Below are positions 44,829 through 57,179 of a DNA stretch of 64,000 bases, one piece after another. Numbering within the stretch: position 1 is the stretch's first letter; every line of letters starts with the position of its first letter. Source of the stretch: Glebionis coronaria (Eukaryota; Streptophyta; Magnoliopsida; Asterales; Asteraceae); assembly GCA_025667525.1 (NCBI GenBank), contig CM046875.1, forward strand, positions 292,497,147-292,561,146, written 5' to 3'. The notes under the pieces were generated by a model, which saw only the letters and a program-made list of their open reading frames with translations, was not told the DNA's origin and made no database searches. The position numbers and the translations under genes are program-made.

Positions 44829-47800
44829 TGTAGAAATACGTGTTTAGGAAAACAACGTATAATGAGCAGCAAGTATTAAACTCGACGATTTAGGAAAACC
44901 GACAAGTCGAATAAATGCGGGTTCGTTCTCGAAGGAGGTGTGTGGATTAAGTGTGCCAATTATATAAAATTAAAGTTTGGATTAGTGACGTTTTTGGTTT
45001 AGAAGAGAAAAATTAAAGACGAGCTACGATTACGATTACACTACAACGAATTAACGTAAAACGCGAACGTAAATACGTAAAACGTGACGAAATTAAAAAT
45101 TAAACCTAAAAATTAATTAAAAGTTTAAACTAAGTCAAAAATAATATAAATAAGAATAAAAATCCAATAAATAAATTTTAAAACCTTTTATTAATTAAAT
45201 ATTCAATTTTAAATGCTAATTAAAGCCCTAAAATTAAATATAGTTAAGAAGAAGCCCAAAATATTATTTTATTGAACTAATAAATCACTTATATTATTTA
45301 AAGACTAAAAAGTATTTTTCCTAAATTTTAAAAACTATTTTTCTATTTTTAAAACACTAAAAACTATTTTTAAACTAAAACAATCATAACAGATAATAAA
45401 ATAATGCAAAAAATAATTTTAAAATTTTAAAAATCCTAAATTATACTAAAGAACAGTAGAAAAATGAAAAAGTTTGAAAAAGTGAATATTTTTCACTAAA
45501 AGACAAACCAGATTATAATTTAACCTTAATTAAACTAAAAATAATTCTAAAAATTAATTTAAAAGGTGAACAATAAAATCTTTTTAAACTAAAAGTCTTA
45601 AAATCTTTTTCTAAATCTAGGAAAATTTGTAAAACTGAAAAATACTAATTTTTTACACTAAAAGACAAAAACAGTAAATTAAAAAGTAATTTAAAATGCA
45701 ATTTAATCTAAAAAATAATAAATGAACAGTGACAGAAAAATAAATTAAACAGAAAAATCAGAAATAAAATGATAAAAATAATAAAACTAAAATCAGCTAA
45801 AAAGTCCTAAATTAGTCCACTAGAGACAAAAAAAAAACAAAATCTGATAGTGACATGTTGATGGATTTGTCTACTAGTGTAGCAGGGGTAACTTTAACAC
45901 TGGAAGTGGGAACTTGGTTCCCACTGATTGAACAAAAAAACGGATCTGGTAACAGATTAGCTTGTAACTTGAGATTTACTTGGTTTTGGTTGAATCCAAA
46001 GACACCCCCACAACAAGTTGGGTTGTGGGGAGTCAAATAAATTATAAAAACAACAAGTCAAGTTGAAAAATAACACATAGGAAGCCAAAATCAGTTACTG
46101 GTTAAGCTAATATGGGGGGCTGTGGGACTTTGCTTATGCAAAGTGCAAATGGGTGAGTTTTGGTTGACCAAAACTCACTTACTTGACTCACAAACTTCTA
46201 GCAACCAAGTCCTAACCCTAGGTAACACCCAAATCTAACAGACTACAAAGTTTCAAGTCACAAATTTCACTAAATCAAGGCAGAAATAGGGTTATTGTTT
46301 TTAGACTATGTTTAACAAAAATTAAAGCATGCAAACTGATTTTTTTCTGCCAAGAATGAAACAAACTAACATTTATCACCTACCAAGAGCCTAAGTAGTG
46401 TATTTAACTGGTTTTTAAGACAAAAGCTTGTCAAACTACCTCCTTAAAACCCTAATCCAAACACTCCCTTAACTAACTGAAATCAATATTTTGCAAAGGC
46501 AAAGCAATCCAATTACCTACAAACCTAATAGAACCTGATCTAGCATGAACTAAACCAACTGATAAACATAAACCAACTATTAAACTAACATCAAAATCAT
46601 TCATTCACCAATAATCACCTAGCATTCACTTAAAACCAAAAATGGTGGGTTCAAGCCAACTTACTTGGTTTTGTCCAAACCAAAGACTGAGCTGATGCCT
46701 TCACCTTTCAAGCTTAAAAGTGAAGAACTTATGTGGATGGTTTATGAGATTGCTGATGTAGAAAGTAGAGAGTGCTAGGTGGTGACTGCATAAGTCCAAA
46801 CCACCCACATATATCTTTAAAGGAAATAAGATCTTGTGAACCTGCCAACAAAGAAAAAAACAAACAAGGGTGAACTGATACAAAAGCTAATAACCTATAA
46901 GTCTGGCTTATGGATTAAGCAGCTTATAGCTTATGAGCTTATAAATTATAAATCAGAAAAATGAGATGCAACTTTTTAAACCAATAAACTTTGAACTTCC
47001 TAAAGTTTTGACAAAAATCTTTGATATAAGCTGAAATCAAACCCCCATTCCACTTTCACTTCATGTGGGTTTGAAATCAAGCTATTGAAAAACTTTTTCA
47101 AAACTACACGAAAAAATGAACTTTTTCTGCAAATTCTTGAAACATAAACACTAATGAAACCTTTAACCAACTTGCATAAACAGTTAACCTTTACACTAAA
47201 TTACACTAAAAAATCGTTTAATGGAACTCAGTTTGCACAATGAGAATAAAATTTCATTTTCATCAATTTCTTAAAAACTTTATACAAACTGGAACAAAAG
47301 GCCATTCACAGGTTGACGGCTCTTTTTATACTAGTCCTAAGTACATTCTAGAACTACAACTATGAAGAAAACCCTAGTCATTAAATTACCCAGATTACCC
47401 TTTGAATAATTCGAATCTTGGTCAAGCTTTGGCTCACATGTGATGAAAGTGATAGCCAGCTATTGATAATTGATCTCATTCGTCCATTCAACCATTGGGG
47501 AGCACGAAAATCACTTGAGCCGTGGATTTTCTGTGGAGATGCTAAGTTTGCCCAAAATGGAGGAGCAGGGGAACACAAGTGGGGTCCAAGGAGTCACGGG
47601 TTGGGTTTGATTGGCGTTGCGTTTTAGTTTACTCACCATCATTCATCATTCTGGAAAGAATTAACCCATAACCCTTTGATTTGGGTGTAATTAGGTTTTA
47701 GGGTTCGTGAGTTGAGTGTGTGTTAATATGTGTATGTTTGATTGGGTTTAGGGGTGAAAAGTGTGTTTCCCACCCAAAATTAATAATAATAAACAGGTTT

Positions 47801-48442
47801 AAAAATCTGTTTAAAATAATAATTCTGATTATCTAGTGGGAAGGTGACGTGGTGTGGGGTCATGAGGTGGTGGGAGGTCACTGGTGGAGAGGGGTGACAT
47901 GGCGAGCTGATTGGTGGGGGTGATTTGTGTTGTCTGGCAATTTTACCCCCTAAACTCCCAAATTGTTGCTAAACCAAGTTATAACAGAATTCCTTCCATT
48001 TCCCTTTATATATAAGTTTTCTTTTTCATAGTTTGGCCACAAGAGTTTTGTCAAAGCTATTCCAAGGGTTTTATATGCACATTTTGCATTCTTCAAGGAC
48101 CAATGATGTATAATCTTGACATTTTAGGGACCCACATGTAATATTTGAGTTTTACAAGGGTTTAAAATGACAAGTCTTCAAAAGATGAGGGACCAATCTT
48201 GCCAATCTTAAAAACTTTAAGGACTTCAATGAAAATTCATGATTCAGGTCCGGTTCTTTGTGCGGCTTCATTTCCCGTGTTCGTTTTTGCTTCATTCTTG
48301 TGATCTTTTGTTGATTTCATGACATCCGTACCTAAAATACACAATGAACAAACACAAGCATATATTTGGGTATTTTGATGATATTTTAAGCGTTTTAAGC
48401 CCGATTTGGACGATGAGACTATGTATAATTGCAGTCTCATCA
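44829..48442 (-). repeat. putative 3' LTR of element G (3.6 kb)
   Basis: On the minus strand it starts TGATGAGACTGC directly after a polypurine tract and ends TATTTCTACA. TATA-like sequences are at about 47998-48012 and 47318-47330 (TATAAAAAG on the minus strand). The part 45000-45800 is extremely rich in A and T. The second LTR is outside the window, so the borders rest on the ends and the polypurine tract alone. No gene was seen in it. Confidence 0.62.
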
Positions 48443-48481
48443 CTCCCCCATACCTAACCATTGTCGTGTCCCCACGCAATG
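48443..48481 (-). other. polypurine tract and inverted repeat of element G
   Basis: The minus strand has GGTATGGGGGAG directly before the LTR. Just upstream, CATTG and CAATG arms (48477-48481 and 48459-48463) flank a short loop with GGGGACA. This matches the layout before the 3' LTR of element D. Confidence 0.65.
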
Positions 48482-49325
48482 CTAGAATTAAGTATCATAG
48501 CACTTCCAAAATTCATTTTATGATGACTTTTACTGAAGACATAAACTTAAATAAACCACTACACGTGTTTTAGACATAATGTATTGTTTTCATCACGATT
48601 AAGTGACTTTTGGGATCATAGAACAAGAAAACGTGAATGCTTCGTTAGAAATAATTTCGTCGTCCTCAATTTTCACCTAATTCCATGCTAAGCATGTAAC
48701 GAGATCATTGTTATTATAAGTTAGCAACACAATCATATCTCATGAGTGTTAATTACGAACCTAAACTCCCTTATTCCTACTTGGTATCTCTTATATTTTG
48801 TTTTGTCTTAATGATCACGAGGATACATCATTGACTTATGCATGAATAGAGATTTAGTCTAAAAATAGAGTCTTAACGGTGTAACCAAAATCATTAAATT
48901 AATAATTCATCCTAATAGACAACGATGTCAAAAAATTAAGTCAACAAGAAGGATCGATAAACACGGTTCTATAACGGTTTTGAACATGAGACTTATTACC
49001 AAGACTTTTATACGCCCCCTAACGGAAGGGCCTTATTATCATAGGTTTACCTCCATCTTTTATTCAACTCCGCCATGGAGCTTTTATTATGACTTCGGTC
49101 ATGCCTTGCCTTTTATTATCCGCCTCATCGGTGGTTTTATTAGCCAAAGACGTATATTCTCACGCTAAAGCAAATTTTGGATCTTTAAAGCTTCAAAGAT
49201 CAAGGTTTGATTCACTTTCAATTTGGGCATAGATTTTTCGGCCTTGTGAGCTTTAAATTTTTGCTTAATTTAGGTGAGCACTTGAAATCTTATTATTAGG
49301 TGAAGCTTTCGATTATTCAGGTGCC
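48482..49325 (-). other. 3' non-coding region of element G
   Basis: No coding sequence. The part 48680-48840 matches 39630-39800 of element D in reverse. Between 49002 and 49145 TTTTATT occurs four times at 24-29 base spacing (AATAAAA on the minus strand), separated by short hairpins. The region continues at 60541 on the other side of element E. Confidence 0.55.
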
Positions 49326-49330
49326 AATAC

Positions 49331-50549
49331 TGTAGAAACTAGAAGGGGGGTTGAATAGTTTCTTATATTTACTTGTTAAAATGTGGTTTCCAAAAATCCT
49401 TTTTCAAAAACTTAGGCTTGAGGAAATATGTGAAATCTTCTTATGCACAATATGAACAATGATAGTGTAACTAAGCTAATACTAACAAATATATATGCAC
49501 AAAGAATAAAGAATGTAAAGAGTTAAGGGTAAAGAAAGATCAAACCGAACACCAAGGATTTATAGTGGTTCGGCAACGAAGCTCACTCCTCGTTCCTACT
49601 CCACTCCTCGAGTACTCCTTACTCGAGAGTTCACTACATAACAAGATGCTTATGGTGGAGAAAATCGTACACGTCGCTTAACCAATTTCCGACTCTAAGC
49701 TAAAAGTCGAGCCCTAATCGTAGCTAGGACCAATCTACACAACTATACTTAGTATATACACAACTTCCAAATAGACACAACTACTTGGATCTTCACAACT
49801 ATGACACAACTACAAATGTATAAAATTAGATGTTCAATGGATCTTTGGTGGTGGACTCAACACTTCACAAAGATAGTGTTCTTCTCTTTGCACTTGGAGA
49901 GGAAGGGATGGAAGAACAAGATTCACTTCTTAAACAAGTAGTAATCAAACAAATGATCAAAGATTTGAGTGATTAAAGAAGGGGTTTTGAATCTGGAAAT
50001 AAATGTGCAAAAGAGGTGAGTTGAAAAGCTGAGAACGGTCCACTATTTATAGCACAAGAAGGCCAACGGCTATATCTGCCCACGGTACCTTATCTTAGCC
50101 CGCGGTTCCTTATCGATAAGGAACCGCTTAGGGGCTAAGGTACCGCCAGACTAGACTCCGCTCCCTTTTTGTCCTTTAGTGGTGGAGGTCATATCTGGCT
50201 TAAAAAATATCTTGATAGAATATTCCTAACCAAATAAGAATATGCCATTTTCAAATTTTCAAATAATTAATTTAATAAAACATTTTCTTAAAAAGAAAGT
50301 TTAATAAAAACTTGTCACACTTAATAAAAAGTGAGTTTTAAGAAAAGATTAAATCACTTGATCACTTGATTAAGGTTAGTACTTGTTTATCTATTCCTTA
50401 TGTAAAAATGGGTAAAATGAAAAATACTTGAACTCAAGAATTCGTTTTTCGTTGTTTTTCGTAAATGCTTGTTTTTACATATTGTCGTAATCAAAACAAA
50501 GCGAGACCGAAAAATGCAAGTAACGTTTTTAGGCATTATTGCATTAACA
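49331..50549 (-). repeat. 3' LTR of copia E (1,219 bp)
   Basis: TGTAGAAACTAG to GCATTAACA. On the minus strand, a TATA box CTATAAATAG (50043-50052) has a large inverted repeat upstream (50083-50145). Confidence 0.93.
50083..50145. promoter_or_regulatory. nested palindrome upstream of the LTR TATA box
   Basis: The centre is a perfect 26-base palindrome (50102-50127) with arms GCGGTTCCTTATC and GATAAGGAACCGC. Outer arms CGGTACCTTA and CTAAGGTACCG extend it with a bulge. It lies 30-95 bases upstream of the TATA box on the minus strand. The right LTR has it at 60069-60131. Related copies occur at 51523-51592 and 55585-55630 inside the element. Confidence 0.75.
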
Positions 50550-50564
50550 ACCTCCCCCTTTTTG
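50550..50564 (-). other. polypurine tract of copia E
   Basis: The minus strand reads AAAAAGGGGGAGGT directly before the LTR start TGTTAATGC. Confidence 0.75.
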
Positions 50565-50988
50565 ATTCTGAAAATACATAAACTCAATCACAAAAAAAAA
50601 ATATTTTCGAAGACGAGTTATTCATTTCTCCCCCTTTGTCGAAGCAAAAAGGTTGCACAAGTCGGTGTTGAAGAAACAGACTTTGCAAAGACTCCCCCTT
50701 GGTGCTTACTCCCCCTAGCTTGGGGCACCGAGGAATCGAGATATGGTGACAAGCTACATAGAAGGGTTAGTTGAACAAAAGAAACAACCAACAATATATA
50801 GCAATAGGTCACAAAAAAATAAAAGAGAAGAAAACAAAAAGACAAAGATCCAAGATAGGTTACTAAAAAAAACATCATACAAAGAAGTATGGAAAAAGAA
50901 ACAAGCCAAAAGAAAAAATCTAATCCTAGTTATTCTAGAATTCTAAGATTTGCTTGAATTTAGTGTCTTGTGGATAAGCAACCAATGC

Positions 50989-51369
50989 TTATATGAAAGA
51001 CAAGGTAATGGCGGAGGGTGGTGGTGGTGGCTTGTTGGAGATCTCATAATCAAAGTGAAGAGGAGGCTTGATTAAGAGACTCTTGATGTAGCTCAACTCC
51101 TCATAGATGTGTGCCATAGCAAGGTGTTGATATTGACAACATTGACAATATGTTCCATGATGCATGACATTATCATGAGAAGGAGGAAGAACACTAAAGG
51201 GTGGTGGTGGAAGAAAAGATGTTCCACAATCAACATTCTTGGTAGGAGAGATGTGTTTAAGAGTGTTCTTGGGTGGGTTTGGATTGTAATGGTTTTTGGG
51301 TGAGTTGGGATTGAAAGCAATTGGAGAAAATGGAGGAGATCCAAGGCTTTCATTGGGAGAATAAGACAT
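50989..51369 (-). CDS. short proline-rich post-pol ORF of copia E
   Basis: 127 residues from ATG at 51369. It is rich in Pro, Ser and Asn (LGSPPFSPIAFNPNSP), with a CQCCQYQH cluster in the middle and a Pro run near the end. There is no similarity I recognise to the larger ORF3 of A and C, but it stands in the same place, between pol and the polypurine tract. A TATA-like CTATTTAAAC (51401-51410) lies 32 bases upstream of the ATG, and a palindrome cluster (51523-51592) lies upstream of that. It could be coding or a chance frame. Confidence 0.45.
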   Translation of the reverse strand: MSYSPNESLGSPPFSPIAFNPNSPKNHYNPNPPKNTLKHISPTKNVDCGTSFLPPPPFSVLPPSHDNVMHHGTYCQCCQYQHLAMAHIYEELSYIKSLLIKPPLHFDYEISNKPPPPPSAITLSFI

Positions 51370-51522
51370 TTTGGATGTGAAGTAATGCAAAATGCTTATG
51401 GTTTAAATAGGAAAGGCTTAGGGTATTTTTGGGGTGGTCAAAGGGTTTGAAACAAAGATTCTCAAAACTGTTGGAGCAAATCTAGAGTTTTAGACAAAAA
51501 CCCGAAAAAGGAAGGCACTGTA

Positions 51523-51592
51523 GGCGGTTCCTTATCTAGGCTGGCGGTACCTTATCAATAAGGTACCGCGGTTCACATATGGAACCGCCTGC
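51523..51592. promoter_or_regulatory. palindrome cluster upstream of the post-pol ORF
   Basis: Three interleaved inverted repeats: outer arms GGCGGTTCC and GGAACCGCC, inner arms GCGGTACCTTAT and ATAAGGTACCGC, and GCGGTTC with GAACCGC. This is the same motif family as in the LTR of the element. It lies about 115 bases upstream of the TATA-like box at 51401. Confidence 0.7.
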
Positions 51593-52049
51593 AGAGGCAC
51601 TGTTTGGTGTTTGGAGAAAGATTTTTCAGCAAATCTTATTTTTTTAGTCTAACTTATCATAGGGATATGATTAAAAGCAAAAATAGACAAAGAAAACATA
51701 TGCAAACTTACCAAATAGATATTTGACCAAAATACATGGATTAAAAAAATCGATGTAGGAGGTGTGTAAGACAAGACCTTAAGTCATGACACAATGATCC
51801 TCCATGATTCTATCTTATTCTTGCTATGTTTGAGAGAATCATACATATGAATTATATAAGCTCTAGATGAATAGCGAGAATCTATGAAAATCGTTTTTAG
51901 ATTGAATTAACAATGTCAAACGAATTTCTCAACCATTTTCGAAAGAGACTTTGAGAATTTTGAAAAAGAGAAGAGAAAGTTTTTCAAAAAGAGTTTGGAA
52001 GACTCAATGACTCAAAGTGGTACAAGAAGACACACAAAAATAAAAGAAA

Positions 52050-55000
52050 TTAAGGTAGATGTTCCATTAATCCTAGACCTAGACGCAAGTAATTAAAAGG
52101 TTCCATCTTAAGTGGCTTAGTGAAGATGTCGGCTAAGTTGTCCTCGGAGGGCACCTTTTCAATAGAAATGTTCCCCTTTTGAACATTATCCCTAAGGAAA
52201 TGGTGTCTAATTTCTATGTGTTTGGTTTGCGAATGTTGCACGGGATTTTTGCTTAGGTCTATAGCACCTTTATTATCGCACATGATGGGAACATCATCAA
52301 GAGAAATCCCGTAATCAACAAGCGCTTGCTTCATCCATAGAGCTTGTTGGCATGCTTTTCCGGTACTCACATACTCGGCTTCCGTGGTGGATATTGCAAG
52401 AGGGGTTTGTTTCTTGGAGAACCAAGAAGTTAAACAACAACCCATGAAGGTAGAAACTCCACTAGTGCTTTTCCGGTCCACATAGTCTCCCGCATGATCC
52501 GAGTCCGCGTAGACAATGGTATCTACGCCAGTCCCTTTAGGATACCATAATCCTAAATGTATAGTGCCTTTAATGTATCAGAAGATACGCTTAACCGCTT
52601 CAAGGTGAGAGGTTTTGGGAGCCTCTTGGAAGCGAGCACAAAGGAAAACACTAAACATGATATTCGATCGACTTGCCGTTAGGTACAACAAACTACCAAT
52701 CATACCTCTATATTTGGTGTTGTCTACCGACTCACAATCATCATCTACGGTGAGTTTAGTATCCGAGGCCATAGGGGTCTTCATTGGTCTAGATTCTTCT
52801 AATCCAAATTTCTTTAGCATTTCTTTAGCGTACTTAGATTGACTAAAGAAAATACCATCGTCCATTTGTTTAATTTGGAGTCCTAAAAAGAAGTTAAGTT
52901 CTCCCATCATACTCATTTCAAACTCATCATGAATGATTTTGGCAAAGTCATCACACAATTCTCTACAAGTTGAGCCAAATATAATGTCATCAACATATAT
53001 TTGTACGATTATGAGGTGAGGACCTTTCTTCTTTGTAAAGAGTGTATTGTCTACCATTCCCATGGTATACTCATGTTTAACAAGAAACGCTTTAAGTCTA
53101 TCATACCAAGCTTTGGGTGCTTGTTTGAGTCCATAAAGTGCTTTATTAAGCTTGTAAACATGGTCCGGTTTCTCAAAAACAATGAAGCCGGGAGGTTGAG
53201 CCACATATACCTCCTCATTGATCAAACTGTTAAGAAATGCACTCTTTACATCCATTTGTTGAAGCTTAAAGTCTAAGGCATAAGCGTAGGGTAAAAGGAT
53301 TCTAATTGATTCTAATCTAGCTACCGGTGCATATGTCTCGTCATAATCAATCCCTTCTTGTTGATTATAGCCTTGTGCTACAAGTCTAGCTTTGTTACGA
53401 GACACAACACCATTCTCATCTAACTCATTCCTACATACCCATTTGGTTCCTATAATGGTAGAACTTCTAGGTGGAGGAACAAGCTCCCAAACATCATTGG
53501 CAACGAATTGATTCAATTCTTCTTGCATCGCAATGACCCAACTCTCATCCGTCAAAGCTTCTTTAACATTCTTTGGTTCAATCAAGGAGACAAAACAAAA
53601 GAAGTTGCTTTGGTTTTGGACTTGAGATCTTAGGGTCCTTTGATTTAAGTCGCCAATGACATTATTGAGAGTATGATCCCTAGATTCCTTAATGTTTACT
53701 TCCTTTTCAACACTAAGGTCTTCAACTCCTATTTTTCTAACCTCTTTGGCTTTAACTACTTCTAATTCATCCAAGTCACCATCAACCAATGGTGGTGTCT
53801 TGGGTGAAGTAGGGGTTTCATCAAAGGTTACGTTGAGTGATTCTTCAATAACCCCCGAGGTTCTATTTATGACTATGTAGGCTTTGCTAGTTTGGGAATA
53901 ACCTAAAAGGATAGGTCAAACTTGGTAAGGTAGTCTTTAGTGTTGAGGATAAAGCACTTGCTTCCAAACACCCTAAAGTATTACAATGAGGGTTTCTTGC
54001 CTTTAAGAATCTCATAGGGGGTCTTTCCTAGGAAAGGTCGAATAAGAATTCGGTTGAGAATATAAGTCGATGTGTCCACGGCATTGCACCAAAACTTTTG
54101 AGGCAAAGATTGCTCGTTTAACATCGTCCTACTCATCTCTTGGAGAGTCCTATTCTTCCTTTCAACTACCCCATTTGATTGTGAAGTGTGAGGAGCCGAG
54201 AAGTTATGGGTAATACCATGAGCTTCACAAAAGGCACCAAATTGCACTTCATTATCAAATTCCCTACCATGATCCGTACTAATAGAGACAATTGAACATC
54301 CTAGATGATTTTTAATTCTTCGACTAAATATTTCGAAGTGATCGAAAGCTTTATTCTTAGATGCCACAAATCTAGTCCAAGTGAATCTAGAATAGTCATC
54401 AACTATAACTAGGGTATAAAGGTTACCTCCATAACTCCGTATGGCGGAAGGTCCAAAAAGATCCATATGTAGGAGCTCTAAGCACCGAGAGGTCGAAACC
54501 AAATTCTTGGCTTTGTTACTTGAGTGAACTTGCTTTCCAACTTTGCAAGCATCACAAAAGTGACTATCAAACTTAATCTTGGGGATGTCTTACCAACTCC
54601 TTAGAGACTAAAGATTGAATTAAACGCATATTAGCGTGACCTAATCTTCTATGCCAAAGAGTAGAACTATCATCTATAGTAGCAAGACATATGTTGTCTT
54701 TTGACTTCTTATTAACCTTCATGACATAAAGCCCATGCTTTCTAATACCTTTTCCAATGACCTTTCCATCTTTTACGATTTCACTGTCATATTCCAAAAA
54801 GATGACCTTACACTTATTATCACAAATTTGACCTATACTTAAAAGGTTAAACCCTAAGTTATCTACGTGCTCAACATTTTCAATGGTCATGGAGTCAAGA
54901 GAAACCGTACCTTTGCCAATGATATTACCACGTAGACTACTAGCGAATGTGACGTTACCTCCATCATATGCTTTGTAATGCGAGAACAAACTTCGATTAC

Positions 55001-55064
55001 CCGTCATGTGTTTAGAACATCCACTATCCTTAATCCACTCATCGGGCTCCAAATCAATTCCCAA
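52050..55064 (-). pseudogene. copia E pol, broken
   Basis: Four open parts in two frames: protease and integrase zinc domain (55064-54573, [17 protein letters not shown]), integrase core (54502-53981, HMDLFGP, STDHGREF, VVERKNR), RT (53789-52578, active site YVDD near 52990) and RNase H (52481-52050, STTEAEYV, CDNKGAI). A frameshift lies near 54585. A TAA near 53980 and a frameshift near 53910 separate integrase from RT. A TGA near 52578 separates RT from RNase H. The catalytic residues I can see are kept, so the breaks are recent compared with the divergence of the family. Confidence 0.88.
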
Positions 55065-55090
55065 GCATATCTAGGTAACAACACACAAGA

Positions 55091-57114
55091 TCAAACATTT
55101 GGTCCCCAATATCTCATGGGTCCAAAATTGTTAGTTCCAAACATCCCTTGCAGTTGGTTGGGATGCATGAATGAAGGAGGGGTTCCCCATGGAGAACAAA
55201 ATGGAGGAGGGTAGTAATTCATGTAACCATTTTGTTGTTCATTATTTCTCCTAGGTGTATTTGATCTAGGTTTAGAGTTATTATTATTCCTTTTAGGTGT
55301 TGGAGTTTTACTTCTAGATCGTGAATTGTTTTGATTATCTCTTCTAGGCGTTGTCGTTCTACTTCTAGGCTTAGACTCATTCCGTACTCTAGGTGGAGTA
55401 GAAGATGGTCTAGATAAACTTCTAGTTCCCATAAGAGGTTTACTCAATGCTTTGTAGAATTTATCAATAGCATTGTCGTCAAGTATGGGTAATTTTACCT
55501 TATTAACAATAAGATGCTTTGGTTTTTCATCTAACTTAGACTTTTCAGAAAGTTCAGGATTTTCACCAAAATCATCCTCTGGTCACGGTACCTTATCTAT
55601 GGCGGCGATTCCATAGTGATAAGGAACCGCGCCATACAATTTGGAATCGCGTACAGTGGGCGTTTTTTGTGAAAACCTGACTTGTTTTGGTTCACTAGTT
55701 GAGGCTTCATTTGAGTTAAAACCTAGACCAAGTCTTTACTTAGAATGAACTTGTTTGTTTAACATATCATCAAGAGCACTAGTACCTTTCATGAACTTTT
55801 CCAATATAATGGAGGTGCTCTTGAGATCATCTAAGTTTCTCACAACTTAAGCAACCTAAATCTACCTCTTTATTTTTCTCAAGTTTAGCTAATTTCTCCC
55901 TAAGTTCATTGATCTCATTTTCGAGCTTAGTTTTGGTTGATTTTAAGGTTTTGTTCTTTTCTATGAATTTAAGACAAAGTTTGTGTAAACTATCATATTT
56001 TCCTTCAAATTCAATATCATCAAGAGTGGAACTATCATTGCTATAATATTCGGTTTCGGAATGTACCTCTTTAGAAGTGTGAGCCATAAGACATTTCTCC
56101 TCTTTGGGGTTGTCATCATCATCTTCACCGCTATCGCTCCAAGCGCCACTAATGAAGGCCGTGTGGTTCTTATCGCGAGCGGGCTTTGGACAATCACCAA
56201 TGAAGTGATTTGGATCACCACATCTAAAGCAATTCCTATTACCTTTTTTTCTTGACAAACCGATTATTTGACAATGGTTTCTTGTCATAGTTGGGTTGCC
56301 TAACGTATTGACCTCGTCTCTTGAAGAACTTCTTGAAATCTCTCACCGCCAATGCATACTCCTCGTCATCGCTTTCCGAGGAACTATCATGGTCACTTTT
56401 ACCTTCTTGGCTTTAAGTGCAAGAGATTTTCTTTCACTCTTGGTTTTCACTAATTCCGAGTCCTTCAAAATTATCATCTCATGAACCTTCAAGTTGCCAA
56501 TGAGTTCATCGAGTGATAAAGTTGAGAGATTTTTCGATTCTTCAATCGCCGTGACTTTTGCTCTCCACTTTGGATGTAAAGCCCTTAGAAACTTCCTAAC
56601 ATTGTTCTTGCTAGAAAACCTTCATCAAGTGCTTTTAGACTAGTAATAATAGTGTTAAACCTAGCAAATGCACTATCAATAGTTTCATCTTCTAAGATGA
56701 CAAATTGTTCATATTGTTGGACAAAAAGATCTATTTTGCTTTCTTTGACTTGGCTATTACCTTGGTGGGTTACTAAAAGAGTGTTCCAAATATCTTTAGC
56801 GGTTTCACACATAAAAATCCTTTCATACTCTTTCTTAGGTAAAGCATTATAAATCACCATTTTAGCCTCATTATTTTTTGAAAGTTTCTTTTTAGTATCG
56901 TCATTAGCTTTGTCAAAAGTGACCAATTCTTTTGTTTTAGAAACTTCATTAAATTGAAAGGGTAAAAAATCACCATTGGTAATAACATCCCAAAGATCTA
57001 AATCTTTTGATTTCACATAAGTTTCAAATCTATTTTCCAATAAATAAAACTATCGGTTTCAAAAAGTGGTGGTCTTTGCATAGATTTCCCTTCTAGGTAT
57101 TTGTTAGAATCCAT
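55091..57114 (-). pseudogene. copia E gag, broken
   Basis: ATG at 57114, then a frameshift near 57025. The Gag core follows (DLWDVITNGDF, AKDIWNTLLVTHQG, ETIDSAFARFNTI) to about 56585. Further frameshifts lead to a zinc knuckle CFRCGDPNHFIGDC (56190-56232), an acidic part, a coiled coil (NEINELREKLAKLEKNKE) and, after stops near 55740 and 55580, a basic Ser/Arg/Pro-rich tail (55447-55091). A copy of the GGTACCTTATC palindrome lies inside the coding part at 55585-55630. The long Gag after the knuckle is of Sirevirus type. Confidence 0.82.
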
Positions 57115-57167
57115 AGATCGATTCAAGTTTTAAAATACAATATACTTTAAAAATTCTTGAGCAACCT

Positions 57168-57179
57168 GCTCTGATACCA
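57168..57179 (-). other. primer binding site of copia E
   Basis: The minus strand reads TGGTATCAGAGC, initiator tRNA-Met type, two bases inside the LTR. Confidence 0.87.

Noticed and set aside
44829..48442. Host gene in the long region without frames
   Set aside because: Only short frames on both strands; the ends and the adjoining polypurine tract fit a long LTR better.
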